NCBI RefSeq assembly: GCF_900116195.1
Contig: NZ_FOZW01000001.1
Location: forward strand, 310,001-374,000
DNA: 64,000 nt
Source of the DNA: Alloyangia pacifica
GTDB taxonomy: Bacteria > Pseudomonadota > Alphaproteobacteria > Rhodobacterales > Rhodobacteraceae
Reading direction: 5' to 3'
This document shows positions 8,893 to 17,859 of this stretch, piece by piece; positions within the stretch are counted from its first letter, which is position 1, and each line of letters begins with the position of its first letter. A program made the translations under genes and the position numbers. The notes beneath the pieces are model-generated. The model did not search any database and was not told the origin of the DNA. It saw only the letters and a list, made by a program, of their open reading frames with translations.

Positions 8893-9429
8893 TCAGAACG
8901 GGATTTCGTCGTCGATGTCGCGCGACGGGCCGCGCGAGCCACCACCCGAGCCGCCACCATAGCCGCCGCCCGAACCGCCGCCATAGCCGCCGCCCGAGCC
9001 ACCGCCGTAGCCGTCATCGTTGCCGCCGCCGTAGCCGCCGCCCGAACCGCCGCCGAAATCACCGCCGCCGCCGCCCTGGCGGCTGTCGAGCAGGGTCAGC
9101 TCGCCGCCGTAGGGGCGCAGCACGACCTCGGTGCTGTAGCGGTCCTGACCGGATTGGTCCTGCCACTTGCGGGTTTCCAACTTGCCCTCGATGTAGACCT
9201 TCGAGCCTTTGCGCAGGTACTGCTCGGCGATCCGCGCCAGCGGCTCCGAGAAGATTGCGACCGAGTGCCACTCGGTGCGCTCGCGGCGCTCGCCGGTGTT
9301 GCGGTCCTTCCAGTTCTCGGAAGTGGCGATGCGCAGGTTGCAGACCTTGCCGCCGTTCTGGAAGGTGCGCACCTCGGGGTCCGCACCGAGATTGCCTACC
9401 AGGATCACCTTGTTCACGGAGCCGGCCAT
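8893..9429 (-). CDS. ssb: Single-stranded DNA-binding protein SSB
   Basis: SSB coats single-stranded DNA in replication, recombination and repair and recruits partner proteins. The 178-aa product has the OB fold in residues 1-110 ([21 protein letters not shown] at the start, [30 protein letters not shown]), then a Gly/Ser/Tyr-rich linker made of [15 protein letters not shown] repeats (about 118-168), and the acidic tip DIDDEIPF that binds RecO, RecQ, PriA and similar partners. The repetitive linker gives GC-rich tandem DNA repeats at about 8940-9075. The gene has its own terminator and is divergent from the lytic transglycosylase. Confidence 0.98.
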   Translation of the reverse strand: MAGSVNKVILVGNLGADPEVRTFQNGGKVCNLRIATSENWKDRNTGERRERTEWHSVAIFSEPLARIAEQYLRKGSKVYIEGKLETRKWQDQSGQDRYSTEVVLRPYGGELTLLDSRQGGGGGDFGGGSGGGYGGGNDDGYGGGSGGGYGGGSGGGYGGGSGGGSRGPSRDIDDEIPF

Positions 9430-9684
9430 GTCATCCCCTTATTCTGGTCGTTTGCCTGTTGCTCAGGCAGGTTGTTTGCCTGTGTCCGCACCCGGGGTTT
9501 TCGCATGACTGCGAATCCCCGCAAACGGAGTGTTTGCACAGGTCTACACCACCCATCCGGCGTGCCCAAGCGAACAATGTCACGCGGAAATCCGCCGGTT
9601 CCCGGTGACGGCACAAGCTGGCGTAGGGTCATTTTATCTGTATAGTCGGGCGCTGAGGGAACAGTGAAACGGAACAGGGACGTG

Positions 9685-10305
9685 ATGCGCAATTTCGCAA
9701 CGCGCGCGCTGGCCGGAGGTTTGTGCGCTCTGGTTGTGTCGGGAACGATGGTCTCGGCGGAAGTGCTTTCATCAAAGAGCCGCGTGCGGCTTTTTTCCAA
9801 GCAGACGAGCGTGCTCGATGGGCGCGCCTCGCAGCAGTACAATAATTCCGTGCGCCTGCAGCCGAGCCGTGTGGTGACCCCGACGAAATGGGGCCCGATG
9901 GGCGGCAACGAAGGCGCAGTGCCGAGCTATCGTGGCAGCTATCGCGGCCCTTATGCCGATCTTGCCCGCCAGGCGGCGCGGCGCAACGGCGTACCCGAGG
10001 ACCTTTTCCTGCGTCTTGTTCAGCAGGAATCGGGCTTCAATCCCAAGGCACTGTCACACAAGGGCGCGATCGGCCTCGCGCAGCTCATGCCCTTCACCGC
10101 GCGCAAGCTTGGCGTCGATCCCCATGATCCTGCGCAGAACCTCGAGGGCGGCGCGCGCTACCTGATCCAGCAGTATCGCAAGTTCGGCTCCTGGAGATTG
10201 GCGCTGGCGGCCTACAACGCCGGTCCGGGCGCGGTGGAAAAGCACGGGGGCGTGCCGCCGTACCGCGAGACGATGAACTACGTTAAGGTGATCTGGGGCC
10301 AGTGA
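9685..10305 (+). CDS. Lytic transglycosylase, SLT domain
   Basis: This periplasmic enzyme cleaves the MurNAc-GlcNAc bond of peptidoglycan, forming 1,6-anhydro ends. The 206-aa product has a signal peptide ([20 protein letters not shown], probable cleavage after VSA), a linker, and an SLT domain (about 90-200). The domain has the catalytic Glu115 in VQQESGFNP, then [20 protein letters not shown] and [16 protein letters not shown] 9685 has AGGGA close upstream; GTG 9664, also with a purine-rich site, would add seven residues and cannot be excluded. It is a short family-1 type enzyme without extra binding domains. Confidence 0.92.
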   Translation: MRNFATRALAGGLCALVVSGTMVSAEVLSSKSRVRLFSKQTSVLDGRASQQYNNSVRLQPSRVVTPTKWGPMGGNEGAVPSYRGSYRGPYADLARQAARRNGVPEDLFLRLVQQESGFNPKALSHKGAIGLAQLMPFTARKLGVDPHDPAQNLEGGARYLIQQYRKFGSWRLALAAYNAGPGAVEKHGGVPPYRETMNYVKVIWGQ

Positions 10306-10486
10306 GCCCCGATCACCGCCGCCGCAGCGCGGCGCGGGCCTCCCTTGACGCAGGAGGCGCTTTGCTCGATATGCCCGACCTAAAGACTAGGGATTTGATC
10401 CCGATCAAGGCCGCACGACATTCGCGCGGTCATTCTGGTTGGGTCCGCACCGCCGGTCCCTGCCAGAGAGGTCACAGGAGAGCCCC

Positions 10487-11653
10487 ATGCGTCATGCCGC
10501 CATCCTCGCGTCCGCCGCCGTCCTCGCGCTCTGTGCGGGCGGGTTCGGCGTGGCCCGGCTGACGGCTGCCCCGGAGAGCCTCGACAGCATGGATGCGCTC
10601 GGCGAGGCGCTGTTCTTCGATGCCAACCTTTCGAAGACCCGCTCGCAGAGCTGCGCGACCTGCCACGATCCGGCCTACGCCTTCGCCGACCCGCGCGGTG
10701 CCGCCTCGATCGGCGATGACGGTGCCTCGCTCGGCGACCGCAATGCCCCCACGGTGACCTATGCCGCGCATGTGCCCGAGCTGGCGCGCGACGAGGAGGG
10801 CCGGTGGCGCGGCGGGCTTTTTCACGACGGGCGGGCGCTGACGCTGGAGGAGCAGGCGGGCGGCCCGCCGCTCAACCCGGTAGAGATGGGCATGGGGGAC
10901 AAGTCCGAGGTGGTCGCGCGCCTGCGCGAGAACCCCGAGTATGTCGCCGCCTTCGATGCGCTCTTCGGCCCCGGCACGCTGGACGATCCCGAGGCGGGGT
11001 ACGCCGCCATGACCCGCGCCATCGCGGATTTCGAGCGGAGGCCGGAGTTCGCCTCCTTCGATTCCAAGTATGACCGCTTCCTGCGCGGCGAGGCGGAACT
11101 GACCAATCAGGAGGAACTGGGGCGGCTGCTGTTCTTCTCGCAGCAGTTCACCAACTGCAACCAGTGCCACCAGCTGCAGCGCAGCGCCGTGGACCCCGCC
11201 GAGACCTTCTCGGACTACCGCTTCCACAATCTCGGCGTGCCCGCGAATACCGATCTGCGCGCCTCGAACGGCTCGGTCGAAGGGTTCATCGACGGCGGGC
11301 TGCTGCAGAATGCGCATCTCACCGACGACGGCAGCCCGGAAGACGAGACCCTGCGGGGGACCTTCCGTACCCCGACCCTGCGCAACGTGGCGGTGACCGC
11401 GCCCTACATGCACAACGGTGCGTTCGAGGACCTGCGCACGGTGATCCTCTTCTACAACAGCTACAACACGCGCAACGATGCGCGGAAGATCAACCCCGAG
11501 ACCGGCGCGCCCTTCGGCCCGCCCGAGGTGCCCGAGAACCTTGCCCCCGAGCTGACCGAGGGGCCGGCTCTGGACGACAAGCGGGTGGATGCACTTGTGG
11601 CCTTCCTCAGGACGCTGACCGACGCGCGTTACGAGGACCTGCTGGAGCAGTAA
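10487..11653 (+). CDS. Di-haem cytochrome c peroxidase family protein
   Basis: This is an exported 388-aa protein. A signal peptide covers about residues 1-27, and two covalent haem sites are CATCH (residues 56-60) and CNQCH (224-228), the arrangement of bacterial CcpA/MauG proteins. Phe/Tyr-rich segments such as TVTYAAHVPE, GGLFHDGRA and TAPYMHNGAFEDL are family hallmarks. Such enzymes reduce hydrogen peroxide with electrons from small cytochromes, or oxidise a partner protein as MauG does. The start at ATG 10487 is supported by AGGAG 7 bases upstream. No partner gene is adjacent, and the gene ends 4 bases before the convergent GST gene. Confidence 0.9.
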   Translation: MRHAAILASAAVLALCAGGFGVARLTAAPESLDSMDALGEALFFDANLSKTRSQSCATCHDPAYAFADPRGAASIGDDGASLGDRNAPTVTYAAHVPELARDEEGRWRGGLFHDGRALTLEEQAGGPPLNPVEMGMGDKSEVVARLRENPEYVAAFDALFGPGTLDDPEAGYAAMTRAIADFERRPEFASFDSKYDRFLRGEAELTNQEELGRLLFFSQQFTNCNQCHQLQRSAVDPAETFSDYRFHNLGVPANTDLRASNGSVEGFIDGGLLQNAHLTDDGSPEDETLRGTFRTPTLRNVAVTAPYMHNGAFEDLRTVILFYNSYNTRNDARKINPETGAPFGPPEVPENLAPELTEGPALDDKRVDALVAFLRTLTDARYEDLLEQ

Positions 11654-11657
11654 CGCC

Positions 11658-12269
11658 TCAGCGCGTCATCTCCTCCTCGATGACCGAGGTCACCGCGGGG
11701 CGCGACAGGCAGCGGTCCACCCAGTCGCGGATTCGCGGATCGTCGGGGATCATCTCGCTGAACCAGCCGTAGGTCGAAGCCACCAGCAGGTCCGCCGCGC
11801 TGATCCGGTCGTCGACCAGCCAGTCCTTCTCGGCCAGCGCCTCCGACAGCCGCGCCACGGCCTCGGGCACGTCGCGGAAGGTCGCCTCGGTGACCGGATG
11901 CGAGAACCCCGCAACATGCAGCACGTAGACCGGCTCGAAGACGTTGCCGTACCACGCCAGCCACGACAGGTAGGCGCCGCGCGACGGGTGGCCGACGGGG
12001 CGGCCCATGGGGCTCTCGGGTGGGCTCTCGGGGTAGAGGTCGGTCAGGTAGAGCATCACCGCGTTGCTCTCGCGGACCTGCGCGCCGTCATGCACCAGCA
12101 GCGGCACCTTGCCCTCGGGATGTGGGTTCTGCGGATCGCGCCCGCCCGAACCGTCTCGGCGCGGGATTTGCGTGATGCGCAGGTCGAGGTCGTCCTCGAT
12201 GCCCATCTCGCGGGCCAGCTGCAGGATGCGCGTCGAGCGTGAACGGGGCGCGTGGTAGAGCGTGAGCAT
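11658..12269 (-). CDS. Glutathione S-transferase family protein
   Basis: The 203-aa protein has a thioredoxin-like N-terminal domain (LTLYHAPRSRSTRILQLARE, then HPEGKVPLLVHDGAQVRESNAVMLYL, where EGKVPLL holds the cis-Pro and ESNAV binds the glutamyl part of glutathione) and an all-helical C-terminal domain (about 90-200, with DDRISAADLLVASTYGW). The Ser/Arg-rich first helix suggests a Ser-type active site. ATG 12269 has GGAGG about 10 bases upstream. The substrate is unknown, and the nearby genes give no pathway. Confidence 0.9.
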   Translation of the reverse strand: MLTLYHAPRSRSTRILQLAREMGIEDDLDLRITQIPRRDGSGGRDPQNPHPEGKVPLLVHDGAQVRESNAVMLYLTDLYPESPPESPMGRPVGHPSRGAYLSWLAWYGNVFEPVYVLHVAGFSHPVTEATFRDVPEAVARLSEALAEKDWLVDDRISAADLLVASTYGWFSEMIPDDPRIRDWVDRCLSRPAVTSVIEEEMTR

Positions 12270-12415
12270 ATGGGGGTCTCCTCCGGGGCGGGCCGTTGCC
12301 GCGGCCCTTGCATTGCGGGCACTGTGCCGGAGACGGCGCGGCCTGTTATCGGCTGCCCGCGGGCACGGCGGGCGTCGGCCGAGCGGTGTCGGCGCGACCG
12401 GCGAGCAGGGGGGCG

Positions 12416-14086
12416 CTACGTCTCGAGCGCCAGCTTGTAGGGGTGGATCTCGAAGGAGGGGTGCATCTCTGCGCCTAGCACGCCCGGGCGGACGTGGCGG
12501 TAGAGCGAGCGCCAGAAGGGCTGCACGATCACCGCGTCCTCCTGTAGCTTGCGCTCGATCCGCGCCATGATGCCCTGCCGTTCCACCGCGTCGGCGATGG
12601 TCAGCGCCTCGGCCACGAGCGCGTCGAACTCGGGGTCGGCATAGCCGGTCTCGTTCCAGGCCTCGCCGGTGCGATAGGCGAGCGCCAGCACCTGGATGCC
12701 GAGCGGCCGGTGGTTCCACTCAGTGATCGACAGCGGGTAGTCCTTCCACTCCTGCCAGAAGGCCGAACCGGGCAGCACCTTGCGCTCCACGGAAAAACCC
12801 GCGTCGCGCAGCATGGCGGCGCAGGCGTCGCCGGTGCGGCGGGTGAAGCCGTCGTCGAGCGTCACGAGCTCATGGGTGACATCGGCGAGCCCGGCCTCTT
12901 CCGCCAGCGGCAGCGCCTTCGCCGGATCGTATTCTGTCGGCCCGACCTCGGCGTAATCGGGATGGATCGGGGCGACGTGGTGGTTCTCTGCAACCGTGCC
13001 GAGCCCGGCGTGGCCCAGCTCCAGCGCGATCTCGTTGGAGATGGCCAGCTGCAGCGCCTTGCGCATGCGCTTGTCGGCATAGACCGCGCGGCCATCGAGC
13101 AGCGCCCGCTGGTTGCCGCGCAGCACCACGGTTGCCCCGGTCACCACCTCGGAGCGCTCCCAGCCCAAGAGGTCCGCGGCTTCGATGAATGTCCCAACGT
13201 TCTCGTAGAGCATGTCGATCTCGCCGGCCTCGGCTGCGGCGAGCCAGGAGGCGGGGTCGGTGCCGTAGTCGAGGAACTCGATGCGTTCGAGCGTCGCGCC
13301 GCCCCAGCCATCGGCTTCGGTGCCCCACCATTGGTGCGCGTGGTTGCGCACCAGAACGGCGCGCTGGGTGGGCACCACCTCCTCGGGCATATAAGGGCCG
13401 GTGCCGATCGGATCGGTCAGCATGCTGTCCGGGTCGTGGCTGGCGTGGACGCAGGCGGCGGGGTAGTCCGACAGGCCCACCATGAGCGCCACGTCCGGGT
13501 AGGCGAGGGTGAGCCGCAAGGTGAGATCGTCGAGGATCTCGACAGCCCCTTCGGCCAGCCGCTCGGTCTCGGGATCGCCGAGCGCCGCCAGCCGCCCGGC
13601 CATGGAGTTGCCCTCGACGCTGCGGTCGCACCAGTACTTCATCAGCCGCGCCACGTCGGCGGAGGTGAAGGCATCGCCGTTGGTCCAGGTCACGCCGGGG
13701 CGCACGTGCAGCAGGTACTCGCTGGCGTCATCGCTGGCCTCCCAGCTTTCCAGCAGCATGCCGCGCAGGCTGCCATCGCGGTCGTACTCGACAAGGTATT
13801 CCAGCCACCCGCGCGAGACATTGGCGATCTCGGACCAGTCGTAAGTGCGCGGGTCCTTCAGCGGGCGCACCTCCATCTGGATGCGCAGGGTGTGACCCGG
13901 GGGCGCCTCGGAGGGCGATTCCTCGGCCTGCGCCATGCCGATCATGCCGCGGGCCAGAACCGCGGAGGTGCCAAGCGCGGTGGCGCGGGTGAGGAACTCG
14001 CGGCGCGAGACGCGGCCATTGCGGAAATCGCAAAGTTCCCGGCGCACGGCAGGATGGATCCACTGCGCGTGGCGACCTCGGCTCAT
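12416..14086 (-). CDS. ABC transporter substrate-binding protein (SBP family 5), Tat-exported
   Basis: This 556-aa periplasmic solute receptor belongs to the peptide/opine/nickel class (SBP_bac_5). The N-terminus carries a twin-arginine signal, SRREFLTRATALGTSAVLA, starting near residue 26, so it is probably exported folded. Typical family segments follow: LLESWEASDDASEYLLHVRPGV, DAFTSADVARLMKYW, DPIGTGPYMPEEV and a C-terminal lobe with DPEFDALVAEAL. No permease or ATPase genes are linked to it, so it is an orphan receptor that must share a transporter encoded elsewhere. The ligand is unknown. Confidence 0.9.
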   Translation of the reverse strand: MSRGRHAQWIHPAVRRELCDFRNGRVSRREFLTRATALGTSAVLARGMIGMAQAEESPSEAPPGHTLRIQMEVRPLKDPRTYDWSEIANVSRGWLEYLVEYDRDGSLRGMLLESWEASDDASEYLLHVRPGVTWTNGDAFTSADVARLMKYWCDRSVEGNSMAGRLAALGDPETERLAEGAVEILDDLTLRLTLAYPDVALMVGLSDYPAACVHASHDPDSMLTDPIGTGPYMPEEVVPTQRAVLVRNHAHQWWGTEADGWGGATLERIEFLDYGTDPASWLAAAEAGEIDMLYENVGTFIEAADLLGWERSEVVTGATVVLRGNQRALLDGRAVYADKRMRKALQLAISNEIALELGHAGLGTVAENHHVAPIHPDYAEVGPTEYDPAKALPLAEEAGLADVTHELVTLDDGFTRRTGDACAAMLRDAGFSVERKVLPGSAFWQEWKDYPLSITEWNHRPLGIQVLALAYRTGEAWNETGYADPEFDALVAEALTIADAVERQGIMARIERKLQEDAVIVQPFWRSLYRHVRPGVLGAEMHPSFEIHPYKLALET

Positions 14087-14202
14087 CTGCGTTTCCCCTT
14101 CGGACAGTCAGCAGTCGTGTGCCAGACCATTGCGCCCCAATTAGCGCCGCGCGTCAATCAGGTAGCGCGTAGATTGTGAGGGGGAAATTTGTGGCAGGTC
14201 GG

Positions 14203-15078
14203 TCAGAAACGGCGCAGTGGCGGCCGCGCGGTCTGAAGCGGGCGGGCCGCGGATCCCGAGACCTGCCCGGCGGTGGTGCGCAATTCGCTCGGCGTCCGTC
14301 CCGTCTGCTTGCGGATGAACCGGGTGAAATAGGCGGGACTGGCAAAGCCGAGCCCCTCGGCGATGGTGGCCACCGGCAGATCGCGGGCCAGCAGCAGCCG
14401 GTGCGCCTCGTGCAGCTTGCGCTCGGACAGGATGCGCTGCGCCGAGCGCCCGCAGGCGGCACGGCAGGCGCGGGTGAGATGGGTGCCGGTCACCCCGAGC
14501 TCTGCGGCCATCTCGCCGGGCCCCGCGGGACTACGGTAGCGCGCCACCACCGAGGCCGCATAGGCCTCTGACAGCCGCTGCGCGGCACTTTCGCCGGGGC
14601 GGTCGGCGGTGCCTTCCTGCTGCTGGCGGCGCAGCCAGACGGCGGCGAGGCGGACATAGGCGTCGAGCGCGTCACCCAGATGCGGCCGGCCCCGGCTCAG
14701 CTCGCGCTGCATGGCCTCGAGCAGCGAGGTCAGCTCGGCCTGCGCCAGCGCGTCGCGCACCCGCAGGTGCAGGGGGCTTTCCGGGAAGGGGATGTCGCCG
14801 CCCGCCGGGGCATGCAGGATCAGCGCGAGGCTCTGCGGCCCGAGGTCGAGCGCAAAGAGCGTGCGGGCTGGAATGAAGACCGCGCTATGCGTGCCCAGTC
14901 CGCGCCGCAGCCCGCCGAGGGTGATCTTGCCCTGACCGCGGGTGAGCCAGAGCAGCGTCGTCTCCGGCCGGTCGTGCAGCAGCCCGTAGGTCCAGCCCGG
15001 CTGCTGGCCGGGCGAGAGCAGACGGATGCCGTCGCCCGGCTGATCCGACCGCCGCACCTGATCCGCCGGGGCGCTCAC
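14203..15078 (-). CDS. AraC-family transcriptional regulator
   Basis: The 291-aa protein has an N-terminal cupin-like sensor region (about 15-110) and a C-terminal pair of helix-turn-helix motifs (about 175-275). The second HTH has [35 protein letters not shown], the classic AraC signature. The start codon ATG overlaps the miaA stop codon in an ATGA arrangement, so translation is probably coupled to miaA. That is an odd pairing, and its target is not predictable; the binding-protein gene downstream on the same strand (12416-14086) is one possibility. Confidence 0.9.
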   Translation of the reverse strand: MSAPADQVRRSDQPGDGIRLLSPGQQPGWTYGLLHDRPETTLLWLTRGQGKITLGGLRRGLGTHSAVFIPARTLFALDLGPQSLALILHAPAGGDIPFPESPLHLRVRDALAQAELTSLLEAMQRELSRGRPHLGDALDAYVRLAAVWLRRQQQEGTADRPGESAAQRLSEAYAASVVARYRSPAGPGEMAAELGVTGTHLTRACRAACGRSAQRILSERKLHEAHRLLLARDLPVATIAEGLGFASPAYFTRFIRKQTGRTPSELRTTAGQVSGSAARPLQTARPPLRRF

Positions 15079-15968
15079 GCCAGTGCCTCCTCGGGGCAGT
15101 AGCGCGGCCAGTTCTTCATCCGGGCACGGAACCAGGTGCGCTGGCGCTTGGCGAATTGCCGGGTGAGGATCGCGCCGCGCTCGACCGCATCATCGAGGCT
15201 CAGATCGCCGCGCAGGTGTCCGATCAGCTCGGCGGCGCCGATCGCCTTGGCCGAGGGCAGGGCGGGGTGCCAGTCCTCGAGGTTGGCGCGCGCCTCGTCG
15301 AGCGCGCCGCCCTCGACCATCAGGCGGAAGCGTCGCGCGATGCGATCGTTGAGCCAGTCCTTCGGCACGTCAAAGAGGATCGGCTGCGCGCGCGCCAGCG
15401 GCAGCAGCGGCGGCGGGGTCTCGGCCTGCCAGGCGGCGATGCCGCGGCCGGTGGCTGTCAGCACCTCCCAGGCGCGCTGCACCCGCATCGGGTTGTGGCA
15501 GTCGATGCGCGCGCGGCTCTCGGGGTCGAGCTCGGCGACCATGGCCGAGAGCTCGCCCGCGTCCAGCCGCGCCATGGCGCGGGCGCGCACCTCTGCCGGG
15601 GTTTCGGGAATCGCCGCCAGCCCCCCGGTCAGCGCCGAGAAGTAAAGTCCCGTGCCGCCGACGATAATTGGCCGCTCTCCCGCCAAGAGAGGGCCCAAAT
15701 CCCGCAGCCAGTCGCCCACGGAATAGGCGCGGCTGCCCGGCACATGACCATAGAGCAGGTGCGGCACCCGCGCCTCCTCTTCGCGCGAGGGCCGCGCGGT
15801 CAGCACGCGCCAGTCGTCGAAGACCTGAATGGCATCGGCGTTGATCACCACGCCCCCGGCAGATTCGGCGATTTCCAGTGCCAGCGCGGACTTGCCGCTG
15901 GCAGTAGGACCGGCAATCAGCACCGGAAGGGCCGGATCGGGCGCATATTGTTTCACCAGATCGGGCAC
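15075..15968 (-). CDS. miaA: tRNA dimethylallyltransferase MiaA
   Basis: MiaA transfers dimethylallyl from DMAPP to A37 of tRNAs that read UNN codons. The 297-aa protein has the P-loop [16 protein letters not shown] (about residues 14-29), the DMAPP/tRNA contact motif [36 protein letters not shown] and a C-terminal [17 protein letters not shown] helix. The GTG start at 15968 is chosen because AAAGGA sits 6 bases upstream and the length then matches the family; a longer frame to 16130 adds non-family residues. Divergent from pyrH; coupled to an AraC gene downstream. Confidence 0.95.
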   Translation of the reverse strand: MPDLVKQYAPDPALPVLIAGPTASGKSALALEIAESAGGVVINADAIQVFDDWRVLTARPSREEEARVPHLLYGHVPGSRAYSVGDWLRDLGPLLAGERPIIVGGTGLYFSALTGGLAAIPETPAEVRARAMARLDAGELSAMVAELDPESRARIDCHNPMRVQRAWEVLTATGRGIAAWQAETPPPLLPLARAQPILFDVPKDWLNDRIARRFRLMVEGGALDEARANLEDWHPALPSAKAIGAAELIGHLRGDLSLDDAVERGAILTRQFAKRQRTWFRARMKNWPRYCPEEALA

Positions 15969-16065
15969 CGGTGATCCTTTCTTGCGGGGGCGCTCAGCAT
16001 TGCAGGCGACGGTATTTTCGGTCACATATAGCCGCAATTTGGATCGTGCACAGACGGAGCGCAAC

Positions 16066-16791
16066 ATGACCGAGCAGCCCCAAACCACCTTCAAGCGTGT
16101 GATGCTGAAAATCTCGGGTGAGGCGCTCATGGGCGACCAAGGCTACGGCCTGCATCCGCCGACCGTCGAGCGCATCGCCCGCGAAGTCAAATCGGTGCAC
16201 GACATGGGTGTCGAGATCTGCATGGTGATCGGCGGCGGCAACATCTTCCGCGGCCTCGCCGGCTCGGCGCAGGGCATGGAGCGCACCACCGCCGACTACA
16301 TGGGCATGCTGGCGACGGTGATGAACGCGCTGGCGATGCAATCGGCTCTGGAAGAGCTGGGCGTCTTCACCCGGGTGATCTCGGCGATCCGCATGGACGA
16401 GGTGGCCGAGCCCTACATCCGCCGCCGCGCCGTCCGCCACCTCGAGAAAAAGCGGGTCTGCATCTTCGCCGCGGGCACCGGCAACCCCTATTTCACCACC
16501 GACACCGCCTCGTCGCTGCGCGCCAACGAGATGGCCTGCGAGGCGATCTTCATGGGCAAGAACGTGGACGGCATCTACGACTGCGACCCCAAGACCAACC
16601 CGGATGCCAAGCGCTACGACCGCATCTCCTATGACGATGTGCTGCGCGACAACCTCAAGGTCATGGACGCCTCGGCCATCGCGCTGGCGCGCGACAACAA
16701 GATGCCGCTGATCGTCTTCTCGCTGAACGAGCCGGGCGGTTTCCGCGGCATCCTTGCGGGCGAGGGCACCTATACCGAGGTGCACGCCTGA
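16066..16791 (+). CDS. pyrH: UMP kinase PyrH
   Basis: PyrH phosphorylates UMP to UDP in pyrimidine nucleotide synthesis. The 241-aa amino-acid-kinase-fold protein shows [13 protein letters not shown] near the start (ATP-binding Lys), [12 protein letters not shown] (UMP/phosphate loop), [16 protein letters not shown] (UMP recognition) and [17 protein letters not shown] 16066 has GGAG 7 bases upstream. In most bacteria frr follows pyrH; here the next gene is the convergent xerD, separated by a copy of the dispersed repeat family. Confidence 0.97.
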   Translation: MTEQPQTTFKRVMLKISGEALMGDQGYGLHPPTVERIAREVKSVHDMGVEICMVIGGGNIFRGLAGSAQGMERTTADYMGMLATVMNALAMQSALEELGVFTRVISAIRMDEVAEPYIRRRAVRHLEKKRVCIFAAGTGNPYFTTDTASSLRANEMACEAIFMGKNVDGIYDCDPKTNPDAKRYDRISYDDVLRDNLKVMDASAIALARDNKMPLIVFSLNEPGGFRGILAGEGTYTEVHA

Positions 16792-16804
16792 GGGTGATCC
16801 GCGA

Positions 16805-16883
16805 GTGGGGGCTCTGCCGCCGCATGCAGGATGAAGCGGGGGCGCGGCCCCCGCACCCCCGGGATATTTCCATCTAGACGAAG
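16805..16883. repeat. Dispersed intergenic repeat, copy 1
   Basis: The copy holds a GGGGGCTCTGCCGCC-type part, a CGGGGGCGCGGCCCCCG inverted repeat and the tail CCCCCGGGATATTTCCATC, all shared with the copy at 29687-29795. It lies between the convergent genes pyrH and xerD. Confidence 0.7.
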
Positions 16884-16932
16884 GGGATGCCCGCTCGGCG
16901 ATGTGCCGCGTGTCCGCCGGTCCCGGGGTCCG

Positions 16933-17859
16933 TCAATCGCGGGCCATCGGGTGGTGGTCGAGCACCAGTTCGCGCAGGCGCTCTTCGAGGACGTGGGTGT
17001 AGATCTCAGTGGTCGCGACGTCCGCGTGGCCGAGGAAGGTCTGGATCGCCCGCAGGTCCGCGCCATTGGCCAGAAGGTGCGTGGCGAAGGCATGGCGCAG
17101 CGTGTGCGGCGTGACCTTGCCCGGCGAAACCCCTGCCGCAACGGCGATGTCCTTGATCATGATGTAGAAAGCGTGGCGCGTCAGGTGTCCGGCCTTGCCC
17201 CGCGAGGGGAAGAGGAAGCTCGAGGCAGGCTTGCCCTCGGCGCGTTTCAGCGCCTCCTGTGCGTCGCGCCGGGCCAGCCACTCCGCCAGCGCCGCGCGCG
17301 CCGGGGCCGAGAGCGGCACCATGCGTTCCTTGCCGCCCTTGCCGCGGATCAGCAGCATGCGCGGATCGCCGCGCGCCGACGAGAGCGGCAGGGTGACCAG
17401 CTCGCTCACGCGCATGCCCGTGGCGTAGAGCAGCTGCATCAGGCAGACGTTGCGCAGCTTGTCGTCCTTGCTGCGGCCATGGCGCTCGGAGGCGTCGAGC
17501 AGCCGGTCCACCTCTTCGGTCGAAAGCGTCTTGGGCAGGCGTTTGGGCCGCCCGGGTCCGGAGATCTGAACCGCCGGATTGTCGGCGCGCAGCCCCTCCT
17601 CGAAGGCGAAGCGGTAGAGCTGCTTGATCGACGAGAGCCGTCGGGCGCGGGTCGAGACTGCGAGCCCTTCGGCCTCGCAGGAGATGAGGTAATCCTCGAC
17701 GTCGCCGCGCTGCGCGTTTGCGAGATCGAGTTTGCGCGCGGCGAGCCAGGCGCTGAAGGCCGAGAGGTCACGGCCATAGGCCGCCTGGGTATTGTCCGCC
17801 GCGCCGCGCTCGGCGGCCTGCGCCTCGAGAAAGGCGGAGACCCAGTTCGCCGCGCTCAC
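16933..17859 (-). CDS. xerD: Site-specific tyrosine recombinase XerD
   Basis: XerD, with XerC, resolves chromosome dimers at dif. The 308-aa protein has the SAM-like core-binding domain (about 1-95) and a catalytic domain with all the expected residues: Arg in ATGMRVSEL, Lys in RGKGGKERMV, HTLRHAFATHLL (His-x-x-Arg), the second His in LGHADVATTEIYTHV, and the nucleophilic Tyr in the same segment. The GTG start overlaps the stop of the upstream periplasmic-protein gene (GTGA), which supports the start and predicts coupling. Assignment as XerD rather than XerC rests on the aroK-aroB neighbourhood usual for xerD in this order. Confidence 0.92.
   Translation of the reverse strand: MSAANWVSAFLEAQAAERGAADNTQAAYGRDLSAFSAWLAARKLDLANAQRGDVEDYLISCEAEGLAVSTRARRLSSIKQLYRFAFEEGLRADNPAVQISGPGRPKRLPKTLSTEEVDRLLDASERHGRSKDDKLRNVCLMQLLYATGMRVSELVTLPLSSARGDPRMLLIRGKGGKERMVPLSAPARAALAEWLARRDAQEALKRAEGKPASSFLFPSRGKAGHLTRHAFYIMIKDIAVAAGVSPGKVTPHTLRHAFATHLLANGADLRAIQTFLGHADVATTEIYTHVLEERLRELVLDHHPMARD

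Noticed and set aside
8940-9075. Possible CRISPR or minisatellite array
   Set aside because: The GC-rich repeats encode the Gly/Ser/Tyr linker of SSB and keep reading frame, so they are coding repeats.
9448-9483. LexA box in front of ssb
   Set aside because: The duplicated GTTTGCCTG lies there, but no GTTC-N7-GTTC spacing exists, so SOS control of ssb is not supported.
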